From: Clostridiales bacterium
GTDB lineage: Bacteria > Bacillota > Clostridia > Lachnospirales > WRAX01
DNA length: 33,058 nucleotides
Direction: 5' to 3'
Assembly: GCA_031265685.1 (NCBI GenBank)
Contig: JAISCI010000127.1
Location: 1-33,058 of the forward strand
Shown: positions 22,645 through 30,192 of the stretch, piece by piece
Numbering within the stretch: the first letter of the stretch is position 1
How the letters are laid out: every line of letters begins with the position of its first letter
Made by a program: the position numbers and the translations under genes
Notes under the pieces: model-generated
Told to the model about the DNA's origin: nothing
Database searches by the model: none
What the model saw: only the letters and a program-made list of their open reading frames with translations

Positions 22645-22696
22645 CAAGGGCGAAACCGTAGTCAGAATATTCGTAATAGTAGGGGGCAACAAGAAA

Positions 22697-23737
22697 ATGA
22701 GGCGGTATCTTCAGGTTCTGATGTTCCTGTTCTTCATCGTGGTATTGTTCACCGGTACGGCCAGCGCTTACGAAAAACCCGGCGTCATGGTGTCCCTGAC
22801 GCGGAACGGCAAGACGGTCAAAGCGGAGACATCCGCGCTGACCGTCGGAGATTTTCTGGCGGAGCGCGGGATCGAGCCTTCCGCTATTGATAAGGTCTAC
22901 CCCCCGGTCGTGACGAAGATAAAGGACGGCATGGGGATCGTCTATACGCGCTACTTTCCGATAACGATCGTCGCCGACGGCAAGCGTATGGCCGCCGCCG
23001 TGGACGGAGGCACCGTCGCCGATGTAATCGCGGATTATTCGGCCGCCACCGGCGTCGAGTACGTGTGCGTGTCCGAGGGCGTGGGCGGGTTGAACGTCAC
23101 GGAGAACAGCGTTATCGAGCTTGGTTCGGTGTTTGTCAAAAACTTCACGTCGCAATCGTCGGTGCCCTTTGTCAGCAGGACCGTCGAGAACGCGGATGTT
23201 CCCGAGGGCGGGCGGAAGGTGCTGACGGCGGGCGCCGACGGTGAGAAAGAAATCGTCACGTCGGCGACATATGTCGGCGGCAAGGAGACAAAGCGCGAGG
23301 TCGTTTCGGAGAAACTGCTGAAAGCGCCCGTGGACGAAATCGTCGAGATCGGGACGAAGAAGCCGGAACCGGCGGTGTCCGTGTTCGAGAATCAATCGCC
23401 GCTGAACTACGATCCGACCCCGCCGGCTGAATACGGCAGCAAGCTGACGATGAGCGCGACGGCCTACAGCTCGTGCTACGCGTGCACGGGGAAGAACCCG
23501 GGCGACTACTGGTACGGAATAACGCGCAGCGGGATGAAGGCGCGTTACGGCGTGGTGGCGGTCGATCCGAACGTCATCCCGCTCAACACTAAGCTGTATG
23601 TCGAGGGCTACGGTTATTGCGTAGCAGGGGACACCGGAGGGGCCATAAAGGGCAAGAAGATCGATTTGTACTTTGATTCGATGGACACGGTTAACGCCTT
23701 CGGGCGTCAGAGTCGGGTAGTATATGTATTAAACTGA
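22697..23737 (+). CDS. yabE-like: YabE/RpfB-like wall protein with DUF348, G5 and 3D domains, 346 aa
   Basis: Secreted proteins of this type act on peptidoglycan; the 3D domain is a double-psi barrel related to lytic transglycosylases. A signal or anchor segment covers residues 6-24 (QVLMFLFFIVVLFTGTASA). Then come DUF348 repeats (VMVSLTRNGKTVKAETSALT; YFPITIVADGKRMAAAVDGG), a G5 domain (about 165-245) and the 3D domain (MSATAYSSCYACTG; VVAVDPNVIPLNTKLYVEGY; AGDTGGAIKGKKIDLYFDSM). The Asp residues that name the 3D motif are present. The ATG at 22697 is behind AGGGGG; the upstream open frame to 22598 has no ribosome site. Terminator follows at 23759. Confidence 0.88.
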   Translation: MRRYLQVLMFLFFIVVLFTGTASAYEKPGVMVSLTRNGKTVKAETSALTVGDFLAERGIEPSAIDKVYPPVVTKIKDGMGIVYTRYFPITIVADGKRMAAAVDGGTVADVIADYSAATGVEYVCVSEGVGGLNVTENSVIELGSVFVKNFTSQSSVPFVSRTVENADVPEGGRKVLTAGADGEKEIVTSATYVGGKETKREVVSEKLLKAPVDEIVEIGTKKPEPAVSVFENQSPLNYDPTPPAEYGSKLTMSATAYSSCYACTGKNPGDYWYGITRSGMKARYGVVAVDPNVIPLNTKLYVEGYGYCVAGDTGGAIKGKKIDLYFDSMDTVNAFGRQSRVVYVLN

Positions 23738-23758
23738 AAGCCGCCCCGCGGGGCGGTC

Positions 23759-23795
23759 AGCCTGTCGGCGGCAACCTTCCGGCAGGCTGTTTTTG
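23759..23795 (+). terminator. intrinsic terminator after the 3D-domain gene
   Basis: AGCCTGTCGG and CCGGCAGGCT (one G-U pair) around CGGCAACCTT, then GTTTTT. A GC-rich hairpin CCGCCCC/GGGGCGG (23741-23756) precedes it. Confidence 0.85.
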
Positions 23796-23987
23796 CGGAT
23801 GGTTCCGGTTGTGTACGTCAAGCGAAAATCGGCCGCCCGCATAACAAAGCTCGAGTTAAGCGAATTTTGAATATGATAAACTTAATATGATGTTTTTAGC
23901 GCGCGTTTATTAGGGCTGGCTCCCAAAGCTACTTTGACCCGGCGCGTCGGTAACTGTATTCCATGAAAAAGTCCGGGGAACAGCGCG

Positions 23988-24884
23988 TCACGAACGCGGG
24001 CCGCAAACCGCGCGAAGATCGTCGCGCATATCCATCGCCGCTCTCCGCGCGGCGGCGGCGAAGTCGTCCCTTAGTTCTCGGTATTTGGGTGACAGCCAGG
24101 CGGCGGTTATCCCGCGGCTGCTGTTTACTATCGCGCCCATGCCGTCCGCGTTAAAGAAGCCGCGCAGGTCCGCCGCCGCCGCGCCTTGGGCGCCGTATCC
24201 GGGCACGAGGATGAACGCGCGCGGCATTATCCCGCGGAGCGCCTTCCCCTGCTCGGGGTACGTGGCGCCGACGACCGCGCCGACGGATGAATAGCCGAAC
24301 TCGCCCAAGCGGTCCGCTCCCCATTCCGACACCAACCGCCCGACGCGCTCGTACAGCGGTTCGCCGGTCGCGGTCGTTATGTCCTGAATGTCGCCGGAGC
24401 GCGGGTTGCTTGTCTTGACCAGCGCGAACACGCCACGCCCGTTACTCTCCGCCGCCGCCAGAAACGGCGACACCGCGTCGAACCCCATATATGGGTTGAC
24501 TGTCACAAAGTCCGCGGCGAATGGCGCGCCGTCCGCGATGTGGGCCGCGGCGTACGCGGCGGCGGTCGCGGCCACGTCTCCGCGCTTAATATCGCCGACG
24601 ACGATAAGTCCAGCCGCTCGCGCGTACTCTATCGTTCGGGCGTACGCCGCCAGCCCCGCCGCACCGAGCCTCTCATACATGGCGATCTGCGGCTTGACCG
24701 CCGGCGCTATGTCCGCCACGGCGTCAATTATCGCGCGGTTAAACTCAAGGATAGCCTCGGCCTCGCCCTGATATTTGAAGAGAGCGGGAGGGATATGCTC
24801 GGTCCGCGGATCCAGCCCGATCACGGACGGGTTGCCCGTCCCGCGTATTTTTTCGATGAGTCTGTCAATCGCGTATGACGCCAT
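23988..24884 (-). CDS. pyrF: orotidine 5'-phosphate decarboxylase, type 2, 298 aa
   Basis: Converts OMP to UMP, the last step of pyrimidine synthesis. The catalytic block VVGDIKRGDVAATAAAYA (about 95-112, with Asp98, Lys100 and Asp103) is the type-2 form, followed by TVNPYMGFDAV and a late VNSSRGI loop. The N-terminal SVIGLDPR is also typical. The ATG at 24884 is preferred; two TTG codons lie just upstream, nearer to GGAAAGG. The start lies within the end of pyrC, so the genes overlap by about 20 bases in the pyrB-pyrC-pyrF operon. Confidence 0.93.
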   Translation of the reverse strand: MASYAIDRLIEKIRGTGNPSVIGLDPRTEHIPPALFKYQGEAEAILEFNRAIIDAVADIAPAVKPQIAMYERLGAAGLAAYARTIEYARAAGLIVVGDIKRGDVAATAAAYAAAHIADGAPFAADFVTVNPYMGFDAVSPFLAAAESNGRGVFALVKTSNPRSGDIQDITTATGEPLYERVGRLVSEWGADRLGEFGYSSVGAVVGATYPEQGKALRGIMPRAFILVPGYGAQGAAAADLRGFFNADGMGAIVNSSRGITAAWLSPKYRELRDDFAAAARRAAMDMRDDLRAVCGPRS

Positions 24885-26163
24885 TGTCAACAACTACCTT
24901 TCCGCCAAGAATCGTGTATTTCAGCCTGCCGCGGACGCGCCTCCCCGCGAAGGGCGTATTCCGCGCCTTGGACGCGAAGAGCGCCGGATCGATCGCGTAC
25001 TCCTCGCGCGTGTCGAAGATCGATACGTCCGCCGGAAGGCCGCGTGAGAGCGCGCCTCTGTTGATACCGAGTATCCTCGCCGGGTTCAGCGACATCTTCT
25101 CAATCAGCGTCAGCGGCGACAGCGCGTTGGTCAGCGCCAGCCCGGTATAAGCCAGCGCGAAGGCCGTCTCCAATCCAACCACGCCGTTTGGGGCGTTCGC
25201 GAACTCAACGTTCTTCTCGTCGTAGTGATGCGGCGCGTGGTCGGTGGCAATACAATCGATGGTTCCGTCGGCCAGCCCGCGTATGACGGCGGCCCTGTCC
25301 GCCGCCGATCGGAGCGGCGGGTTCATCTTGAAATTAGCGTCGTAGTCGCCGGGGACGTCCTCGTCCGTCAGCGTGAAGTGATGAGGCGCCGCCTCGCCCG
25401 TTACGGCGTATTGACGGGACTTGGCGGATCTCAGCTGCCACACCGCCCCTTCGGTCGAGATATGGCAGACGTGCAGACGGCATCCGGTGGCGTTCGCCAG
25501 GATTATATCCCGCGCGACGATCACTTCCTCGGAATCGTTCGGGATACCATTAAGCCCCAGCAGCGCGGCCCGCGCCCCGGCGTTCATCTGACCGGAACCG
25601 GCAAGATCCGCGTCCTCGCAGTGCGAGAACATCGGCAGTCCGAATTGCGACGCGTACTTCATCGCCGTCTTAAGCAACGCCGACCCCGCCACGGACTTCC
25701 CGTCCTCGGAGACGGCGACTATACCCGCCCTCGCCATGCTGCCAATATCGGAGAGCCGCTCGCCCTTCTGCCCGGCGGTCGCCGCGCCGATCGGCAGCAC
25801 GTTGCACAGCCCCGCCCGCGCGGCCATCAGTTTTACGTATTCCACAACAACCTCGTTGTCCACGGCGGGGTTGGTGTTCGGCATCGCGCAGACCGTGGTG
25901 TACCCGCCCATAGCGGCGGCGCGGCTACCCGTCTCGATCGTCTCCTTGTGTTCGTGGCCCGGCTGGCGGAAATGGACGTGCAGGTCGATAAGCCCGGGTA
26001 CGACGATAAGCCCGGACGCGTCGACGACGCGATCGGCTCCGTCCTCGGACAGATTTTCGCCGACCTCGCCGACGATCCCGTCCCGGATCAGCAAGTCGCG
26101 CCCGCCGTCGATATAGTTCGCCGGGTCTATCACGCGGCCGCCTTTGATCAGGATTGACGCCAT
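24865..26163 (-). CDS. pyrC: dihydroorotase, 432 aa
   Basis: Cyclises carbamoyl-aspartate to dihydroorotate; zinc amidohydrolase of the long type I class. Metal-binding motifs are DLHVHFRQPGHEHKE (H62, H64), SHCED, HVCHIST and TDHAPHH; the EDGKSV segment sits where the class has its bridging ligand. Length fits type I. The ATG at 26163 overlaps the pyrB stop by one base (TAATG), indicating coupled translation. Confidence 0.95.
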   Translation of the reverse strand: MASILIKGGRVIDPANYIDGGRDLLIRDGIVGEVGENLSEDGADRVVDASGLIVVPGLIDLHVHFRQPGHEHKETIETGSRAAAMGGYTTVCAMPNTNPAVDNEVVVEYVKLMAARAGLCNVLPIGAATAGQKGERLSDIGSMARAGIVAVSEDGKSVAGSALLKTAMKYASQFGLPMFSHCEDADLAGSGQMNAGARAALLGLNGIPNDSEEVIVARDIILANATGCRLHVCHISTEGAVWQLRSAKSRQYAVTGEAAPHHFTLTDEDVPGDYDANFKMNPPLRSAADRAAVIRGLADGTIDCIATDHAPHHYDEKNVEFANAPNGVVGLETAFALAYTGLALTNALSPLTLIEKMSLNPARILGINRGALSRGLPADVSIFDTREEYAIDPALFASKARNTPFAGRRVRGRLKYTILGGKVVVDNGVIRD

Positions 26164-27101
26164 TAATCCCCCTCCTCGGAAAGCAACAGCTTTAGCAGAG
26201 CCATCCGCACGGCGACGCCGTTTTTCACTTGCTGGTATATGACGGACTGACTGCCGTCTATGACGTCCGCGCTCAGCTCCACGCCCCGGTTGACGGGGCC
26301 GGGATGCATGACGAGGGCGCCTTTCTTGGCGTGCTTGAGGATCCGGGCGTTCACCCCGAACAGCGACGAGTATTCGCGCAGGTTCGGAAAGTTAGGCGCC
26401 TTGTCGCGCTCGAGCTGGATTCGCAGCCCCATAACGACGTCGCTGCCTTCCACCGCCTCGAGTATGTTCGTCGTGACATCCGCGCCGAGCGCCCGGAAAG
26501 AGCCGGAGACGAGCGTGGCAGGACCCGCCAGCGTCACCTTCGCGCCCAGACGGATCAGGCCGAACGCGTTCGACCGCGCTACGCGGCTGTGGGATATGTC
26601 GCCGAGGATTGCGACTTTCAGCCCGTCGAACCCGCCGAGCCGCTCGTATATCGTCATCAGGTCCAGAAGCGCCTGCGTGGGGTGCTCGTTCGCGCCGTCG
26701 CCCGCGTTGACGACGGACGCGCGGACGTTCCGCGCCAGAAGGTGCGGCGCTCCGGTCGTCTGGTGCCGTATGATCATCATGTTTACGCCCATCTGGTCGA
26801 GGTTGATGCCCGTCTCGGCCAGACGCTCCCCTTTGTTGACGCTGGACGTCGCCACGCCCAAGTCGGTCGCGCTCGCGCCGAGGTACTTCCCCGCCATCAT
26901 GAAAGACATCTTCGTCCGCGTCGAATTTTCGTAGAACAGCGTGACGACGCTCTTGCCGGAAAGCTCCGGGGAGCGTTTGCCCGTGTCGTCGATACGCGCC
27001 TTCATCCGCGCCGCCGAGCGGAGGATCAGCATTATCTCGTCTTCCGTCAGATTCTTAAGCCCGAGCAGATCCTTGCCCGAAAGCCGCGTCGCGCCTGGCA
27101 T
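26163..27101 (-). CDS. pyrB: aspartate carbamoyltransferase catalytic subunit, 312 aa
   Basis: Joins carbamoyl phosphate and aspartate, the committed step of pyrimidine synthesis. The carbamoyl-phosphate site is STRTKMSF (60-67), with SSVNKGE (86-92) and HPTQALLDL (140-148). The usual STRTR is STRTK here. The ATG at 27101 has GGGGGT at good spacing. First gene of pyrB-pyrC-pyrF. No pyrI regulatory subunit and no recognisable PyrR attenuator are present between promoter and start. Confidence 0.95.
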   Translation of the reverse strand: MPGATRLSGKDLLGLKNLTEDEIMLILRSAARMKARIDDTGKRSPELSGKSVVTLFYENSTRTKMSFMMAGKYLGASATDLGVATSSVNKGERLAETGINLDQMGVNMMIIRHQTTGAPHLLARNVRASVVNAGDGANEHPTQALLDLMTIYERLGGFDGLKVAILGDISHSRVARSNAFGLIRLGAKVTLAGPATLVSGSFRALGADVTTNILEAVEGSDVVMGLRIQLERDKAPNFPNLREYSSLFGVNARILKHAKKGALVMHPGPVNRGVELSADVIDGSQSVIYQQVKNGVAVRMALLKLLLSEEGD

Positions 27102-27127
27102 CGCGTTACCCCCGATGTAGGATTTTT

Positions 27128-27155
27128 AGTATAATACAGGCGGAATGTTTGACAA
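27128..27155 (-). promoter_or_regulatory. promoter of pyrBCF
   Basis: On the minus strand TTGTCA (27150-27155), 16 bases, TATACT (27128-27133). The transcript would begin about 20 bases before the start codon. Confidence 0.65.
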
Positions 27156-27198
27156 TGGCGGGAGAGAAGCCCCGAAACCACCCTCAAACACGCGGGCG

Positions 27199-27241
27199 GC
27201 TATAGTGAACGCTCGCGGTTTTCCAGCGGTTTCACTATAGC
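27199..27241. repeat. hairpin between the pyr operon and the pilin operon
   Basis: GCTATAGTGAA (27199-27209) and TTCACTATAGC (27231-27241) are perfect 11-bp arms, with a smaller CGCT/AGCG pair inside. No T run follows; its role is unclear. Confidence 0.5.
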
Positions 27242-27295
27242 AGAGACGACGAAGGGTGTCAAGCGGAGCCTGTAAGAGGGGCGCGACGTCAAGCG

Positions 27296-27326
27296 AAAAA
27301 GCCGCCGGACCTTGCGGTCCGGCGGC
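27296..27326 (-). terminator. intrinsic terminator of the pilin operon
   Basis: Read on the minus strand, GCCGCCGGACC, loop GCAA, its perfect complement, then TTTTTCGC. It begins 13 bases after the stop of the last pilin gene. The T run is part of a half palindromic element (TCAAGCGAAAA, 27289-27299). Confidence 0.9.
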
Positions 27327-27338
27327 TGCTTCCGTTTG

Positions 27339-29957
27339 TCAATAGTAGATGACGTTGTAGACGTTCTGAGCGGGATCGTCGGTCAGCGGGGCCAAATTTT
27401 GGATCCAGTTCCATGGCCACTGCGACTTGCCGCTTTCCGTTAAGTATTTCGACATATCGATCTCTGGATAATAATCGTAGTAGCCTTGGTACACTTCCGT
27501 GCGGAACAGCTCCTTGTTTGTGCCGTAGAAGTCGTCGGCGCGGTAGTAATTCACCGTGTACTCCACAGGCTTGCCATAGTAGATCTGATAGCGTACGTAC
27601 TCGCTCGGCTGGGCGGACAGGTATTTGTAAGGGATTTGGACAAAACTCCAAACCACCTCGTAGCCATCCGGACGGTATTTGTTGTAATCCAGCGCCACCT
27701 CGGCGCCGGCAAACCCGTCGAGTACATCTACATGAGTCGGGTTGTTAAAGCTTTGTATATAGTCCACATAATACTCTACCGTGTACGTGGTCGGAATGTC
27801 GGTCGGGAACGGGGCGGGGCGCTCGTCGCGCGCTCCGGGCAGAACCTCTTCGTCCGGCATGTTCAGCAGATACTTCTCGTTGAAGTATTGCCGTATCGCC
27901 TTGCGGTCCGACGGGGAATCCAGCGGGCCGTTGAGAACCAGTATCTCGGCGAAATCAAGACCTGCGGTGTTGAATTTATCCCCCATGTCGCCAATTTTTT
28001 CCTCGATGAGGTTCGGGCTACCCCCGAAGTATACCGTCTTATCCTCCTTGCCGTCGCCGCGCTGGGTCAGGTCGGTGAAATAAGGCGAGCCGTCGCCCGT
28101 CCAGTCGCCGTATTCCTGGAAATGCCCCGCGTGGCGCGGAATGGCGTAGCCGTTCACGAACAGGGCGTTCTTCCCGGATTGGTTCAGCTTATCCAGGTGC
28201 AGCTCAATCAGCGTGACTTTTCCGGAATCCCCTTGAACCACGAGGCCCGGGTAGTCATAATCCACGCCGAGCGTCACCTCATCATATTCGCTGTCCCATG
28301 GCTCGGGTCCGCACACGCCGTAATAATGCGCGGTGACGTTGCCGGCGCGGTCGAAGAATTTTGCCTCGATATCCACGCCGCTGTACTGCCCTTCCCTGTA
28401 TGTGATATAGTACCCGCCGTCGTAGGTGTCCGTCTCCAAGAAGTATACCTGGTCGTCAAAACCAATGTCCGGGAAGAGGGCCTCATACCTTTCTCTCCAG
28501 TCGGCGTAATCGCTGTCGCTGTCGTCGGCCCTGTCGCTGTCGTCATATGGCGCCAAAAGGTTCTGGAGGTTCGAGACGATCAGCCTGGGGCCGCCCCTTT
28601 CTTCATATAACCTGGCGGCCATATAGATCACCCCGGAGTTGGCGTTATCCAAGCCGAATCCCTCGGGCAACACAATCCCGCGACTGCCCGTAAAGTGCGC
28701 CAATTTAATACTGCGGAAATATATAGGCGCGTCGTTGTCATCGTCTTTGTAAGTGGAGAGATCACCGCCGTGGGGATTATAGGTATTCAGGATAGATAGT
28801 TGTCCTTCAGGCGTTGGGCCATGCTCATCCTCATGCTCGCCGAAGAATGCCGGCACATTGCCGCGCGTCAGCTCGATAGCGCCGGGCAGATTTTCATTGA
28901 TGTACGGGTTCTGCTGTATCAGCGAAACGTCCATATGGAACGCGATTCTGTCGCCCGTCGCCTGCGGCAGAGCCAGCGCCTGCTGGAATATCATCTCGCT
29001 GTGGACCGCCGCGCCGGACTCTCCGTTCTTGCCCACGGGCGAGGCCTCGTACACCAAATGCCGCCCGTTGTTGACTTCGGTCGAGAGTATTTTCGTAGCC
29101 TGCTCTCCCGTTATAGGCGTAAAGTCATATGGGAACTCCGGCACATCCATCGGCCTGTAGCCGCTCGTCAGGAAGCCGTTGTAGGTGGGGTAAGTCGCGA
29201 TTACCTCATAGGTGTTGGGATCGGATACATCCGTGGTCTCGTCCCAGACGCCGCCCATCTGCTCGATGTCCGTATCTGTCGGCCAGTCGCCCGGATGGAC
29301 CGGGTTGGCTCCGAAGCCCTCCTCGGTGCGCGCCACATAGAAGCCGGGGCGGGATACATACCACTGCCCCTCGATATGATCGACATACTCGGGCTTATCG
29401 ACGATTACTTCTACCTCAATCTCTTTCGGCACGCCCGTTTCGGCGCCCTTCTCAATCGTTTCCTTGCCCGGGCCGCCGTCGTCTTTCGGCGTGATGACGG
29501 TTATCTCGGGCGTATAGGGGCTTTTGGCGGTTGTGTACCGCGCGACCACCGTGCCGATGTATTCGGGCAGATAATCACCCTTACCGAAAGTGTTGCCGCC
29601 GTTCGCGCCGCCGGTGTTCTCGTTGATGTCCGTCAGCACGGGCGTGAAGAATACTTTGGACTTCATGCGAGCGTCGGACGCGAACAGCTCCACCGAAAGC
29701 TCGCCGATGGGCGGAGCTGCCTCCGGCACGCCGGAGGCCAGTCCCTCGTAGTAATCCTCGTACTCCTTGTGCAGGGCGACGACGCGTTCCTCGGTGTCCG
29801 TCACCGTCTCGAACACCTTCGCCGTAACGACTTTGGTGTCGGCGAGCGCCTTGGTGTGGTTCGAGATGCCGACCACCAGCGACCCTGAAATGATACCCAG
29901 TATCAGCACGGACACGATGACCTCTACCAGTGAAAAGCCTTTTCTCAATTTTTTCAT
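27339..29957 (-). CDS. giant type IV prepilin-like adhesin, 872 aa
   Basis: The N-terminus MKKLRKG/FSLVEVIVSVLILGIISG is a class-IV prepilin signal: basic leader, cleavage after Gly7, Phe8 and Glu at mature position 5, then a hydrophobic helix. The body is far larger than a normal pilin. A segment ending EILVLNGPLDSPSDRKAIRQ followed by YFNEKYLL matches the end of LamG/concanavalin-like lectin domains. The last 150 residues contain two or more related beta units (YTVEYYVDYIQSF; YTVNYYRADDFYGTN) resembling MucBP-like repeats. It is thus likely an adhesive minor pilin at the pilus tip. Start ATG 29957 with GGGGG eight bases upstream. Last gene of the operon, followed by a terminator. Confidence 0.75.
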   Translation of the reverse strand: MKKLRKGFSLVEVIVSVLILGIISGSLVVGISNHTKALADTKVVTAKVFETVTDTEERVVALHKEYEDYYEGLASGVPEAAPPIGELSVELFASDARMKSKVFFTPVLTDINENTGGANGGNTFGKGDYLPEYIGTVVARYTTAKSPYTPEITVITPKDDGGPGKETIEKGAETGVPKEIEVEVIVDKPEYVDHIEGQWYVSRPGFYVARTEEGFGANPVHPGDWPTDTDIEQMGGVWDETTDVSDPNTYEVIATYPTYNGFLTSGYRPMDVPEFPYDFTPITGEQATKILSTEVNNGRHLVYEASPVGKNGESGAAVHSEMIFQQALALPQATGDRIAFHMDVSLIQQNPYINENLPGAIELTRGNVPAFFGEHEDEHGPTPEGQLSILNTYNPHGGDLSTYKDDDNDAPIYFRSIKLAHFTGSRGIVLPEGFGLDNANSGVIYMAARLYEERGGPRLIVSNLQNLLAPYDDSDRADDSDSDYADWRERYEALFPDIGFDDQVYFLETDTYDGGYYITYREGQYSGVDIEAKFFDRAGNVTAHYYGVCGPEPWDSEYDEVTLGVDYDYPGLVVQGDSGKVTLIELHLDKLNQSGKNALFVNGYAIPRHAGHFQEYGDWTGDGSPYFTDLTQRGDGKEDKTVYFGGSPNLIEEKIGDMGDKFNTAGLDFAEILVLNGPLDSPSDRKAIRQYFNEKYLLNMPDEEVLPGARDERPAPFPTDIPTTYTVEYYVDYIQSFNNPTHVDVLDGFAGAEVALDYNKYRPDGYEVVWSFVQIPYKYLSAQPSEYVRYQIYYGKPVEYTVNYYRADDFYGTNKELFRTEVYQGYYDYYPEIDMSKYLTESGKSQWPWNWIQNLAPLTDDPAQNVYNVIYY

Positions 29958-30022
29958 TCGAGGTTCCCCCTTCCTCTTTTATAGGAGTGTTTGCCCACGG
30001 TTGCTGCCCGAAGCCGTCAAAT

Positions 30023-30190
30023 GCATATTCGCTGAACGCATATTCGCTGAACCCCGAATATGCTAGTGCCCGAATATGCCGTGCGCATATTCGCTGAACC
30101 CCGAATATGCTAGTACCCGAATATGCTAGTACCCGAATATGCTAGTACCCGAATATGCTGGAACCCGAATATGCTGGAACCCGAATATGC
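30023..30190. repeat. tandem palindrome array between two pilin genes
   Basis: Contains three GCATATTCG (30023, 30038, 30085) and eight CGAATATGC (30055, 30071, 30102, 30118, 30134, 30150, 30166, 30182). The last six repeat at exactly 16 bases with spacers TAGTACC or TGGAACC. Two full hairpins pair GCATATTCG with CGAATATGC across CTGAACCC. On the mRNA strand the spacer reads GGGTTCCA or GGGTACTA, close to the loop of the palindromic elements elsewhere. The array fills the gap from the vWA pilin stop to the next gene's leader. Confidence 0.85.
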
Positions 30191-30192
30191 GT

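Noticed and set aside
22522-22696. c-di-AMP (ydaO/yuaA) riboswitch before the 3D-domain gene
   Set aside because: The family often has one, but the conserved sequence blocks could not be found in this leader.
25225-27134. Plus-strand frames opposite pyrC and pyrB
   Set aside because: Antisense to well-conserved enzymes; composition is typical of GC-rich shadow frames.
27486-29888. Two long plus-strand frames (27486-28610, 28800-29888)
   Set aside because: Shadows of the giant prepilin gene, with no ribosome site or motif.
30023-30190. CRISPR array
   Set aside because: The repeats are 9 bp with 7-bp near-identical spacers, so there are no unique spacers, and no cas gene is nearby.
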